The notes under the pieces were generated by a model. That model was given only the letters and a program-made list of their open reading frames with translations, was not told the DNA's origin and made no database searches. A stretch of 64,000 nt of DNA from Cephalotrichum gorgonifer (taxonomy: Eukaryota > Ascomycota > Sordariomycetes > Microascales > Microascaceae), in assembly GCA_900312665.1 (NCBI GenBank), contig ONZQ02000005.1:908119-972118 (forward strand), in the 5' to 3' direction. The position numbers and the translations under genes are program-made. Shown here piece by piece: positions 48,244 to 58,402 of this stretch; position 1 is the stretch's first letter, and each line of letters begins with the position of its first letter.

Positions 48244-49138
48244 TCCCTGGGATTTCTCTGTTTAGGAAGAGGAAAAAACCGCCGGGGGGGTGCTGTGGAT
48301 TTATGAAAAGGCGGGGATTGTATCACCAGGTGCCACTTCCGAACTTTCTCCTACAGGTCCGAGATGAGGATGTGCAGACAATACACCGCTTGAACCACGC
48401 CACGTATCCCTCCGTTTGTACTACTTACGGTAGGCCCAATATCAATCCTATGGCGTGGAAAAGCAAGAGTGATATGGGACGCCACAAACATGCACGCATG
48501 CATGCCCTTGACACCGAAAGACCAAAAAAAAAGGATGCAAACTGACGCCCACTGCGACGAAATGAAGGGGTGCGATCATTCAAGTATGACCAGCAGCGAG
48601 AATATATACTCTTAAATATAACCCCATTAACATTATAGCCAGCTTTGAATGGGTTATAAAGCTACCTGAACTCGGTAAGCTTCGAACGAAAAGAGTGGCG
48701 TGGACAGCATCGTTTTGACCCTTACGGAATGGACCATTGGACTGTCCAGTGGTTTTACTTATAATTTCAAAAGTTGAATTGGAACCTAAGCGCGACTTCA
48801 GTACCCAAGTCAAAGTGGCGTCTAACTCGGCATTGCTACAGGAGGCAGGACAGGGCCAAAGAGAAGTCAGATAAGATATGATACACTAGGTGAAAATGTC
48901 ATTCCCAAAGTCATAATGGGGTTCAAGCATCATCCAGAGCGCCCACGGTTATATTTGACATGGCGGGATAAGGGTAAAGATAAGCATAAGTCATCAGGAC
49001 TTAGTTATTCTGACACAACTAGCATTACTTTCACTCACAAGACTATGTCGATAACCCATGCCTAACAGTTCCCTCTGAGACCGCCTCGAGTAGTCTGTGG
49101 CCAGTGATAAAGTGCGTCCCACGAGGGAGCGCATTCAA
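48244..49138. other. Intergenic, nothing recognised
   Basis: Upstream region of the FPGS-like gene, then AT-rich sequence up to the tRNA-Trp-like gene. No other feature supported. Confidence 0.45.
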
Positions 49139-49249
49139 GGACCCATGGCGCAACGGTAGCGCGTCAGATTCCAGAAACGGTTGGTTCATTATCCTCCCCA
49201 GCAAACTGGAACTTCCTGAAGGTTAAGTGTTCAAATCACTTTGGGTTCA
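49139..49249 (+). tRNA. tRNA-Trp(CCA)-like gene with a long intron
   Basis: Acceptor GGACCCA/TGGGTTC, D-arm GCGC/GCGC with loop AACGGTA, and T-arm AAGTG/CACTT with loop TTCAAAT are intact. The anticodon loop reads TTCCAG, giving CCA, followed by about 39 nt that I take as an intron. The anticodon stem TCAGA/CCTGA has one A-C mismatch at its last pair. A long T-rich run follows at once. This could be a functional tRNA-Trp or a slightly degraded copy. Confidence 0.72.
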
Positions 49250-50217
49250 ATTTTTTATTTCTTTTTTCTCATTACCTGACTCTATAAGAGCTGATAAGTT
49301 ACACAGCGTGATACCGTTGATCTATGGGGTGTAAAGATGAAAAAGAAGTCCACTTAGGGGGTTAAACATGGCGTTGGTTGGTGCTCTGCCATCTATAATC
49401 CCCTGCGTTTCCTCGCCCCCCTTATATATCGGTTTCCGACAAGCAATGGCGAAAGCTGGTCAGAGATAAGAAGGGGAGAATCGATCCCGAGACTCACCGC
49501 TCGTTGGTGTCGTTGTTGCATCATCCTAATAGGGCGAAGCTAGAGATGTCAAATGGCATGTTCCTCGCACGCTCGATACTAGCTGTGAAAATTACCCAGT
49601 CATCATGGGTTGCATGGAACACCACAGTGTATCATTTAATAGGACTCAAAACTTATCCTGTGCATCATTCGTAGGTCATAGTTTATGGTGAGATTAGGGG
49701 GCCGTGGAAGTTGTTGTACAATTGACCCATCCTACGGGAGGAAGACGACCCTTATTTGGTCATTGATGTCTTGATGGAAGGTTGTAAGAATTGTTAAATG
49801 ACCTACCGTATCTCTCCATCGACATGCTTCGGTAGGGGACGAGTAAGGCTGACAGAAGGAAATTGATCTTTCGTTTAGAAGCACTAATTCAACACATAGC
49901 CTACATAGCTCCACCGCCATTACGGACGGCATACACCCTCTTCTCCCCATTGTCGTCGAAGTTCAACCATTTCTCCTCGAACTATACTCATAAGTCCTCA
50001 CGGCGCCAAGCCCCTCCTCACACTCCAATATTTCTCCTTACCTATCACTATTCGGATTTGCCTGGTTTCAAGATAGAGAGGCAGTAGGAGGCACTGAGCT
50101 GTGAGCTGCGCCATCCCTCGCGCAGGAGACATCTTCTTCTTGAAGGACTCATGGCTAGTAATAATCCCACTGTAACAGAGATACCACTCTAACTACAGTT
50201 GGCGACAGAATATTGTG
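49250..50217. other. Intergenic, nothing recognised
   Basis: Starts with the T-rich Pol III terminator. The right end is the 3' flank of the repeat/HET gene; I searched it for a continuation of the HET domain and found none. Confidence 0.45.
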
Positions 50218-53200
50218 TTAGCCCCTCCAGGAGGTAGAAATGTCTGATAGAGGGACTCGGTCGGCGCCTCTAGCCAGCAAAAACAACCCAATGCGAGATG
50301 CCACGTAGATAACAAGTATCAAGCAGTAGTCTAGGAGGGCCAATGCGTCCTTCCCGCCGCTATAAGTTCTCCCGGGTAACGTGGCCAGAGATGGAATGGT
50401 TGGGCTTGTCTTGGTGTCTGGGCTTGCCTGGGTCACCGGATACATTAAACACGCTCCGGCAGACTTGTCGCCGTCGTCAGCTTTCGGGCCCAACCAAACG
50501 GCGACGGACGTGGCCTTGTTGTAGATATCCGTCATCAGCCGGGTTTGTCCGATTCGCTCTGTTGGGTCTTGTCGATTAATGCAGAGGGCATCTATCCATA
50601 CAAACACAGATTGATGTGTTTGTCTCACAGCACCGAGAGCCCCGTGTACACTGACGGGGACAGGAATCTCTCCTGCGTCAAGTTTCACGGTTGCCGTATC
50701 CCCGGAGTCTCCCCACGCGTATGATATAGCGATGTACTGTCGTGGGGCCAGCAGCGACTCGTGATGGACACGGCACCTGATCTCATCTGTCTGTGAGGGT
50801 AGAAGCTCCACAAGCCGGAACTCAGACGGTTTGAGTGTCGTGTATAACTCGAATGCTGGCTTCGCCTGCAGAGCGCTACTGGTCGGAGACGTCACCGCCG
50901 CTTGGGTCACCTGTAAAGGAGAATCCTCGAGACCAGCCGCCTGGACGTCCGATACATGGTTGTCGAGGACCGGCACTGCAAGGACTGGGGAGGAGGTAGC
51001 ATTCTTGCTCTTGACACGAGAGCTATACCTCGATGAATGCCGACCAGCGGCCGGGATGGCGGTGGAGGCCGGGATGTGGGAGGGGTGGTTATCGATGATC
51101 GGAGCTACAGCGCTGGGAGAGGTGGCATTCCTGCTCTTGACACGAGAGCCGTACCTCAACGAATGCCGACCAGTGGCCGGGGTGTGGGCGGGGACCGGGA
51201 TGTGGGAGGGACGGTCCTCGATGGTCGGAACTGCAGCGCTGGTGGGAGAGGTGTCCCTATTGCTCCCAGTGATCGGAGCCGCAGCGCTGGGGAAGGAGGC
51301 AGAATTCTTGGTCTTGACTCGAGAGCTGTACCTCGACGAATGATGACCAGCGGCTAGGGTGTGGGAGGGGCGGTTCTCGATAATCGGAATTGCACCGTCC
51401 GGGTGGGAGATGGTACTCTTACTCCTGGCACGGGAGCTGTATCTTGACCAATGCCGCCGCGTTCTATCAGCCGGTACGGTGAAGACCGTATTATCGACGG
51501 TCGGTATTACACCTTTGGGAGGGACCGCAACAACCCTAATCCCCGTACGGGAACTGTACCTTGTCCAATGCCGTCGTGGCCGATCAGCCTGGAGATGGGA
51601 GAAGTGGTTGGTGGAGGTGTTGCCGGGGATGGGCGCTGTCGCATTTCGGGGAGGTATCGTTTTATCGACCTTGGCGCGGGAGTTGTACCTTGTCCAATGC
51701 AGCCGCGATAGAGGAGCCGGGGCGCCGGACGAAGGGTTGGGTGGAGGGCTGCCGAGGGCCGGCGCTGCAACGTTGAGGGAGGAGAGCGCGCTCTTTCCCT
51801 TGGTACGGGTGCTGTACCTCATCCAATGCGGCCGCACTAGACGAGCCTGGGCGTCAAATGGAGGGCCAGAGGGTGAGTTGCTTAAGGCCCACGCTGCGAC
51901 GCTGAGGGGGTTCAAAGCACTCTTTCCCCTGGTGCGGGAGCTGTACCTCGTCCAATGCTGCCGCGGTAAAGCAACCTGTTGAGGTAAACGACGGTCCGAG
52001 GGACGGTTGCTCGGGGTTGGCACTGCGTCGTTTAGGGAGATGGAACCCTCGTTCTTGGTACGTGAGCTATACCTCGACGAGTGCCGGCGTGGTAGGGGGG
52101 CCTGTATGACAGAGGTACGGCTGTCGTGTATTGGTACAGCAGAGGGGTGATCGTGAAGGATCGGTAAGTTACCGGAACGGATGTCGAGGACAGGCTCGGC
52201 GCTATTGGGGGACATAATACCGTCGCTCTTGACACGGGCGCTATACCTCAGCAAATGCCGCCGTGGCCGATCAGCCTGTACAGAAGTAATAGAAGAGGGA
52301 TTATCGTCAAGAACTGGTGCGGTGCAGGAACGGATGTCGAGGACAGGCTCGACACTATTCGTGGAAGTAAGACCCTTGCTCTGAGCACGGGAGCTAAGCC
52401 TCACTAAATGTCGCAGTGGCCGATCAGCCTGTGCAGAGGGACTGCTATCGTATAGCGGTACAGGAGAGTGATTATCGTCAAGGATCGGTGCGGTGCTAGA
52501 GCGGATGTCGAGGACTGGCACTGCACCACTGGGCGAGGAGGGCGGCCATTCGGTCTTGGGACGGGAACTGTACCTCGACAAATGACGCCGCGGTCGGGGA
52601 GCATCTACAACAGAGGGGCAGATGTCGTTGATCGGTAAAGGTGTGAGATTGTTGTCGACGATTGGTACAGCGCAGGCACGGATGTCGAGGACCGGAACTG
52701 CATCGTTCGGTGGTGGCGGGGAAGGCCACTTTCTCTTAGGGCGGGAGCTGTATCTTGAACGATGTAACTGCAGGTGAGCAGCCTGAACATTAGATGGAGA
52801 GTGGTTGTCGAGTCTCAGTTCCAAGTCGAAGATCGGCACTACATCGTGGGTGGATGGGGTAGGCCATTTGGTCTTCGGGCGAGTGCTATAACGGGACTGA
52901 TGCCGGCGTGGCCGAGGAGCGTTTACGGCGGAGGGAAGGGCCTCATTGATCGGTATTGAAGTGGGATGACTGCTGACGATCGGTACAGCGCAGGAACGGA
53001 TGTCGAGGACTGGCACTTCATCCTTTGGTGGCGTGGGAGGCCACTTGGTCTTGGGACGGGTGCTGTACCTCGAAAGATGTAACCGTGGCGGAGCGGCCGG
53101 TATCGCAGAGGGATGACGATTCTCGAGTCTCAGCGCTACATCGAATATTGACACTGCATCATTTGGGGAGGGGGTGGGCCACTTCGTCCTAGGACGAGTG

Positions 53201-54324
53201 TTGTATCTCGATAAATGACGGCGCGGCCGAGCAGGCTGTACATCCGAGGGACTGCTGTTATCGAGGTTTGGTGCTATATCAAAGATCGATACTGCATCGT
53301 CGGTGGGTGGGGCAGGCCATTGGGTCTTTGGACGGGAGCTATATCTCGACGAGTGCCAGCGTGGCTGAACTGCACGTATGTCGGACGGAGGGCGATTGTC
53401 GAGTCTTGGTGCTGTATCGAAGATCGGCACTGCATCTTGGGCCAATGGGGTAGGCCATTTGGTCTTCGGACGGGTGCCGTACCTCGACAAATGCCGCCGT
53501 GGCTGATCTACCTGTGCGTCGGGGGGAGGGCGGGTGTCGAGTCTCGGTGTAGCATCGAAGATCGATACTGCATCATGGGCAGATGGAACTGGCCATTTTG
53601 TCTTCGGTCGGGAGCTATACCTCGACAAGTGCCGGCGTGGCTGATCTGCTTGTACGTCGGACGGAGGGCGGTTGGCGAGTCTCGGTGTGGTGTCGAAGAC
53701 CGGCACTATGTCATTGGTGGATGGGGTAGGCCATTTAGTCTTTGGACGGGAGCTATACCTCGACGAATGCCGGGGCGGTCGCGCACCACGCTCGCTACCA
53801 TCATCTACGATCTCCTTCGCGTCACGAGGATGCTCCGCAAGCGCGTCGCAGACACGGATAGGGTCTGGCCGCTCTCCTGCAGAAGAGCTAATGGACAGCT
53901 TTTCTTCTCGCTCGCTAATTTCACGAACGACGCCCTGCGCATTTCTATTGTCCACGCGACGCGCAACGGGAGGAGGTATTGCGACTACTCGATCCGAGTG
54001 GTGGCGAGTTCTCTGCATCCACTCCGAGGAAAGCGACTTCCACAGAAGAGGCGAGGAAACCTGGCGCATGCTTCGAGGTCTCTGCCACGTGTCGATAGCC
54101 GTCAACTCGAGGGCGGCGCGGGACCTAGGGTTCGCATGATTGACTTTCTTCCCAGGCCTGGCGACATCGCGGGGGTAGTGATTGCGATCTCCCCTTGGGC
54201 GAATGTTGACACGGGGTCGGGGATTATCGTCAACGGATGTGGAGTCATCGGAGTCGGAATCACGATCGGCCGAGCGGCGGTCATAATACCAGCTTATTGG
54301 GTAATAGTTCGTGTCTTCCTCCAT
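50218..54324 (-). CDS. Twenty-repeat basic protein ending in a truncated HET domain
   Basis: Intronless frame of 1368 aa from ATG 54324 (the frame extends 23 codons further but only to a TTG). Residues 1-181 are charged and low-complexity (runs of D/S and R). Residues 182-1131 are twenty tandem units of 37-60 aa, each built on a basic core like RRHLSRYSSRPKTKW followed by a Pro/Ser linker and an acidic DAVPIFD or VPVLDIR element. Units 1-9 carry the PKTKW version; units 12-20 carry W-T/S-RYSSR without the trailing Trp; 10-11 are intermediate. Residues about 1158-1280 are the first half of a HET domain: FRLVELLPS, YIAISYAWG, VFVWIDALCINRQD, VAVWLGP. The second half (RPWW-R-WIIQE region) is missing; the frame ends in an unrelated tail with a hydrophobic segment (LDYCLILVIYV). 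I know no described protein with this array. It may be scaffold-like or disordered; the truncated HET suggests it no longer executes cell death, or is a decayed gene. Confidence 0.75.
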   Translation of the reverse strand: MEEDTNYYPISWYYDRRSADRDSDSDDSTSVDDNPRPRVNIRPRGDRNHYPRDVARPGKKVNHANPRSRAALELTAIDTWQRPRSMRQVSSPLLWKSLSSEWMQRTRHHSDRVVAIPPPVARRVDNRNAQGVVREISEREEKLSISSSAGERPDPIRVCDALAEHPRDAKEIVDDGSERGARPPRHSSRYSSRPKTKWPTPSTNDIVPVFDTTPRLANRPPSDVQADQPRRHLSRYSSRPKTKWPVPSAHDAVSIFDATPRLDTRPPPDAQVDQPRRHLSRYGTRPKTKWPTPLAQDAVPIFDTAPRLDNRPPSDIRAVQPRWHSSRYSSRPKTQWPAPPTDDAVSIFDIAPNLDNSSPSDVQPARPRRHLSRYNTRPRTKWPTPSPNDAVSIFDVALRLENRHPSAIPAAPPRLHLSRYSTRPKTKWPPTPPKDEVPVLDIRSCAVPIVSSHPTSIPINEALPSAVNAPRPRRHQSRYSTRPKTKWPTPSTHDVVPIFDLELRLDNHSPSNVQAAHLQLHRSRYSSRPKRKWPSPPPPNDAVPVLDIRACAVPIVDNNLTPLPINDICPSVVDAPRPRRHLSRYSSRPKTEWPPSSPSGAVPVLDIRSSTAPILDDNHSPVPLYDSSPSAQADRPLRHLVRLSSRAQSKGLTSTNSVEPVLDIRSCTAPVLDDNPSSITSVQADRPRRHLLRYSARVKSDGIMSPNSAEPVLDIRSGNLPILHDHPSAVPIHDSRTSVIQAPLPRRHSSRYSSRTKNEGSISLNDAVPTPSNRPSDRRLPQQVALPRQHWTRYSSRTRGKSALNPLSVAAWALSNSPSGPPFDAQARLVRPHWMRYSTRTKGKSALSSLNVAAPALGSPPPNPSSGAPAPLSRLHWTRYNSRAKVDKTIPPRNATAPIPGNTSTNHFSHLQADRPRRHWTRYSSRTGIRVVAVPPKGVIPTVDNTVFTVPADRTRRHWSRYSSRARSKSTISHPDGAIPIIENRPSHTLAAGHHSSRYSSRVKTKNSASFPSAAAPITGSNRDTSPTSAAVPTIEDRPSHIPVPAHTPATGRHSLRYGSRVKSRNATSPSAVAPIIDNHPSHIPASTAIPAAGRHSSRYSSRVKSKNATSSPVLAVPVLDNHVSDVQAAGLEDSPLQVTQAAVTSPTSSALQAKPAFELYTTLKPSEFRLVELLPSQTDEIRCRVHHESLLAPRQYIAISYAWGDSGDTATVKLDAGEIPVPVSVHGALGAVRQTHQSVFVWIDALCINRQDPTERIGQTRLMTDIYNKATSVAVWLGPKADDGDKSAGACLMYPVTQASPDTKTSPTIPSLATLPGRTYSGGKDALALLDYCLILVIYVASRIGLFLLARGADRVPLSDISTSWRG
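50932..53781 (-). repeat. Coding tandem-repeat array, twenty units of 111-180 bp
   Basis: DNA of the repeat region of the HET-associated gene. The most conserved stretch encodes H-x-S/T-RYSSR; on the plus strand it appears as variants of GAGCTGTACCTCGACGAATG. Units differ by both silent and replacement changes, so the array is old enough to have diverged but keeps its reading frame throughout. Confidence 0.9.
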
Positions 54325-55072
54325 TTGCGCGAGAACCGTGCTCTTTGGGGGGTTCGAGGGGCCTTTTTGGGGGCTCTTGAGGAGGTTGTACAAGTATGAA
54401 GTTCGCGCTCAGCTAGACTTTGTCTGGAAGCCATAGGATTTCCCCCATTATTACTCGCCGCCAAGTGGGTGTTAAAGTGCGGGGTTTAACTAGTCTGACA
54501 AGCTGGGTGAAAGGTGTGACGAATCTGCGGATGGCGCAATCATCTGAATAAGCTAGAATGTAGCATTCTTGGAGTTTGGGTATGCACCTCAAATAGCCAG
54601 GTTATTTAATCGGCGGACATGGTGGGGGCGGGTCGTGCTGCAGCCAGACTGCATATGCCAAGAACGGGCTGGTCCACGCTATACTCGATTTATATAAAGG
54701 GCACACATGGAAGGGAACTTGTATTCTCCAGTACTACCATCGGCACGCTATAATGTCAGCTCCGCAATGGGAGACTGCTTGCGGCCTTCCTGAGTAGGAA
54801 TCTGGAGATCGGGGATTGAGACCCATCCCGTCTGTGGCCATTAGACGTGGTATGTACGTAGCTGGAAACCGGACGCCTACTTCCGTCGACGTGTGTGAGA
54901 GATGGAAGTATAAGTAGGAAGGAAATTGTGCAGTTTGTTCCGCGATTAGATTGTGGACTAGGTTAAGTACCGCTTCGTTACCTTCTGTAGTCACGTCTCT
55001 CATGATCGGTCTCCAAAGATGAAGACCAGCGGGCTTAAGGTCGTTCCTAAGTCATAGACAGGTACAGCACCC
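54325..55072. other. Intergenic, nothing recognised
   Basis: Promoter side of the repeat/HET gene and 3' side of the membrane-protein gene. A short minus-strand frame at 54734-55003 has no supporting feature. Confidence 0.45.
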
Positions 55073-55663
55073 TTATTCCCTTGTGGCTGTCTTTCGCTTC
55101 TCGCCCTTCTCATCTCTCGCCCTCCCTAGCATTCCTGACTCAAAAAGGCTGGACGCCATGGTCTTTACATCCTCCAAGTATTCGGCTCTCCTCGGTTCTT
55201 TACCAGCACAATATAGCGGCGCAAAGTAACCGTGTACTTCAGGCTCATGCTGGTAAAGTATCACCGTGGAAGCTTTGTTCTCCTTTACCTTCCCCGATCG
55301 GGTCTTCCTCTCTTCCTTCCTGCCTTCGGCCTTATTCCCAGTCAGGCCATCCTTTATCCTGCTGGCTGATTTGCGTTCTTTTGTCAAATCCTCGCGACCC
55401 GTCGAGGGAGAAGGAGAAGGAAACGAAGGCGCCCCGGCGGCGGCGCGGGCAGCGTAGCGTCTGGAGAGGACGCAATATGTCGTCAAGAGGATGGTGAAGA
55501 GGCCAATGAGAACGAGGAAGGTTATAACCAGTATGAGGGCCACGGAGACCCCGGGGAGTTCGACAATGGCCGAGTCCGTGCCCGGCTCGTCGTCTCGGCT
55601 GTGGATTATGTTGCCCGTGAGGTGGGCATTCCTACTACGGAGCGGCGCGGTCGGGAGACGCAT
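55073..55663 (-). CDS. Single-pass membrane protein of unknown function
   Basis: Frame of 196 aa, no intron needed. A short polar N-terminus (about 35 residues) is followed by one strong transmembrane helix (VALILVITFLVLIGLFTILL) and a basic stop-transfer stretch (SRRYAARAAAG). The remaining about 125 residues are Lys/Arg/Glu-rich and probably cytosolic and partly disordered, with a more ordered patch (TVILYQHEPEVHGYFAPLY). The charge pattern favours N-out/C-in. No family recognised. The frame is compositionally consistent and has a proper ATG at 55663, but without homology it remains a prediction. Confidence 0.55.
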   Translation of the reverse strand: MRLPTAPLRSRNAHLTGNIIHSRDDEPGTDSAIVELPGVSVALILVITFLVLIGLFTILLTTYCVLSRRYAARAAAGAPSFPSPSPSTGREDLTKERKSASRIKDGLTGNKAEGRKEERKTRSGKVKENKASTVILYQHEPEVHGYFAPLYCAGKEPRRAEYLEDVKTMASSLFESGMLGRARDEKGEKRKTATRE

Positions 55664-57538
55664 GGCGTATCATTTATCTGAGTTTTCGGTAACCGGAATG
55701 ACCCGAATCTGTAAGCTCTGTGAGGGAGGGACGCTGTGAGCCGGAGTTTCGATAGGAGTAGGGAATTCCGGACCTCGTTGATAGCGCCGCTTATTGTGGC
55801 CGAGGCGTCGAGGTCGGCTTATACTCAGGTAGGAGATACAAGAGCTCTGTTTGGGGCAACGAGTGTAAGGATTAAGATGGTCGAGTACAAGGCCAGAATG
55901 GACCTTTGTGGGAATAAGCGGTTATATGTCCATACTCGGCATGTCTCCATAAGCCCCAGTGATACCCGTAGCCGTTCTCTGGAGGTATAGATGCAGACAA
56001 AACAGATCCGCAGCACCAGACAAACACCCATCTTAGCCGTATACTTAATCGACGCGGTCACCCGGCCCCCAGCTGTTCTCCCGGTGTTGTCTTGTCTCCC
56101 GTGTGTTCGGGACCGATGGGAGAATTGGTCTGACCACGGCGATCCTCGCCCCTCCAACATCGGCTGGTTCCATGATCGACACGGCAGGAACATGGGCTAA
56201 ATAAAAACACAGGGTTCATCTCATCTTTGTCCCGTTTCAGGACAGCGGGCGCCAAGGGTAAAACGCCATTCCGTCCGTAGCTAGTCGCGGAGGCTTTGTT
56301 CAGCGGATCTAATGGCGCGAGGGAGTAGAGCGGGAGCGGCGCAGTCGTTCGCATCAGGAAATGCAGGGGACAGTGGGGCGGGTGATCTTTTTCATCTTTT
56401 GACCCTGTGTATCAATTGGCGAGAGTAGGTTCAGCCGGGCCCGCTGCCGTTTTCCGTAGCAGTGTCGGGTTTCTTTACCATAATAATCTGTCGTTAATGT
56501 GATGGAGATCGGCGCGTAAACAGGTGGAACGGACGAAAGTATCAGCAGGAGAAGACAACGTGGGGAAACGCTCGGCAATTCCAGCTAGACCTCTGGGAAT
56601 ATTATTGGCAAGGAGAACGGGTTTGCATCTATCTCATCCACCATTGTTTACCTACCGAATGACTTGGTCATTGTCACCTGCGATGAGGCCCAAGACTCGC
56701 CTTATTACGTCACTCGTCTTGATTGGGCTGTGTCTGTGTTGAGGAAGACATCACCGGATTCCTCAAGACAAACAGACCCAAGATTCTCACCGCTTCTTGG
56801 GGGCGAAGGGTCAACCCTATTACGATTATGCCTAGAAGGAGAACATGTTTGGGCTCTTGTTTGGTTTACATTTTTTTTTTGAGGCGAGCCACGTGGCAAG
56901 CTCTCCCTCCCTGGCTAGACGTGACAACTAACTATTACATTTTTGCGACGAATTGAGGAAACCCGATGCACTGGACCAAGGTGGGCGGACTTCGGATTAG
57001 CGCATACATTGTGCTCGGGAAGTGGGGCGCTAGTAGGCATTTCGCTACCTGGGCTCGTTGGGTGAATGTTGAAAGCCCGACTTCAGATCACAGCAGGTAT
57101 TGGCTGTCACCAAAGGGTTAAGAGTAATAGAACGAGTTGTGTCATGGAATGAGATACAATCGGATTCATGCATATCTGTGGAGCTTATGGGGTTTTCGGG
57201 GTGGGGCAGTGTTTAGGACCAAATGGAGCTCGTCGGGGCGGATTGGCCAATCCATTGGAGTCCATTGGCCCAGATCAGCAGACCCACACGACAATTTGTC
57301 CCTGAACCCTCGGTACGATAAGGATTTCTTATCCTAACCGCATCATCGCCGAGTGACGCCCAAAAGCGGCCACGCCCACGACCACCTCCCTCTCTCACCT
57401 ATAAGTCTGTCCTAGGCCTCTCTCACCCCGCCAAGCACCTACTTTGAGGGATTCTCCAACAAGAGATTCAACACCCCCGACTAACCCAACTAAACCTCCT
57501 CCTAACATCAGCCCGATCCCACCCGACGACCAGCCAAA
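55664..57538. other. 1.9-kb intergenic region
   Basis: No coding or RNA gene supported; opposing short frames around 55825-56193 overlap and have no domain. The last 250 nt are the promoter of the ureidoglycolate lyase gene and contain paired GATA sites. Confidence 0.45.
57317..57333. promoter_or_regulatory. Paired inverted GATA sites (AreA-like)
   Basis: GATAAG at 57317-57322 and CTTATC at 57328-57333 face each other with five bases between, about 205 nt before the ureidoglycolate lyase ATG. HGATAR pairs of this kind bind the nitrogen regulator AreA/NIT2, which controls purine and allantoin catabolism. Inferred from motif and gene context. Confidence 0.5.
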
Positions 57539-58402
57539 ATGCCCCTCCAAATCTCCATCGGACACCTCTCCCTCACCATCCCCGCGAAACCGCTCACCCC
57601 CTCAGCCTTCTCTCCCTACGGCGATGTAATACAGAACCCTCGATCCAACCTCCTGCCGCCCGCCACCCAGTCCACGCTCTCCTCCCTCCCCTTCGACCCC
57701 GTCTCCGCCAACCAGGGTTCCGCGATAAAGTACCAGCATGTGTCCCGCCCACGGGACCTTTACTCCCAGGCCCCGAGCCGGATCCCCTCCCAGCCAGCCA
57801 TGAACATGTTCGTCTGCCGTGAGCGGCCCCTCATCCCGGCCCATGAGCTGAAGCTCCGCACGGACGGCGACAACCACCTCTCTGCACAGACCTCATCTGA
57901 CGTCGACCTAACCGACTCCGATGCGGGATTCTTACGCGACCTGAACCAGTCTCGCAAGAGTAGCTACTTCAATGTTTCAATCCTCGAACGGCACCCCTTC
58001 ACGACACAGACCTTCATACCCATAACCCCAGAAGCACGATACCTCGTCATCGTCGCCCCGTCCCTTCCCTCGCCCTCATACCCCGCGTTACCGACGCCCT
58101 CCCGGGGATCCGACCTCCCGGGGCCAGGACTGCCCGACATCTCGCGAATGGAGGCATTTGTGGCGACGGGCGGCCAGGCAGTTACATATGGGGCTGGAAC
58201 ATGGCATGCGCCGATGGTAGTACTAGAGGGCCGGGGCGAGAAGGTGGACTTTGTGGTTGTCCAGTTCCAGAACGGGGTACCGAGGGAGGATTGCCAAGAG
58301 GTTGTGCTACAAAGTGAGGATGCTGAGGCGGGAGTACTGGTCGAGGTGAAGGATGGAGGAGTTGGAGAGGGAATTGTGGCGAAGATACGGGCGAAGCTTT
58401 AA
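57539..58402 (+). CDS. DAL3: Ureidoglycolate lyase
   Basis: Intronless frame of 287 aa. It matches the ureidoglycolate lyase family throughout: PLTPSAFSPYGDVIQ at the start, KYQHVSRPRDLY, MNMFVCRERPL, ILERHPFTTQTFIP and the active-site strand TYGAGTWHAPMVVL near the C-terminus. The enzyme splits ureidoglycolate to glyoxylate and urea, the last step of allantoin use, giving urease its substrate. Length is normal for fungal members, which carry an insertion around residues 120-150. The start CCAAAATGCC is the first ATG of the frame. Paired GATA sites upstream fit nitrogen-repression control. It stands alone; no other allantoin-pathway gene is adjacent. Confidence 0.93.
   Translation: MPLQISIGHLSLTIPAKPLTPSAFSPYGDVIQNPRSNLLPPATQSTLSSLPFDPVSANQGSAIKYQHVSRPRDLYSQAPSRIPSQPAMNMFVCRERPLIPAHELKLRTDGDNHLSAQTSSDVDLTDSDAGFLRDLNQSRKSSYFNVSILERHPFTTQTFIPITPEARYLVIVAPSLPSPSYPALPTPSRGSDLPGPGLPDISRMEAFVATGGQAVTYGAGTWHAPMVVLEGRGEKVDFVVVQFQNGVPREDCQEVVLQSEDAEAGVLVEVKDGGVGEGIVAKIRAKL

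Noticed and set aside
53215..54399. 394-codon plus-strand frame opposite the repeat/HET gene, plus shorter ones at 50831-51982
   Set aside because: Mirrors of the tandem array; the minus strand carries the HET domain and the conserved repeat.
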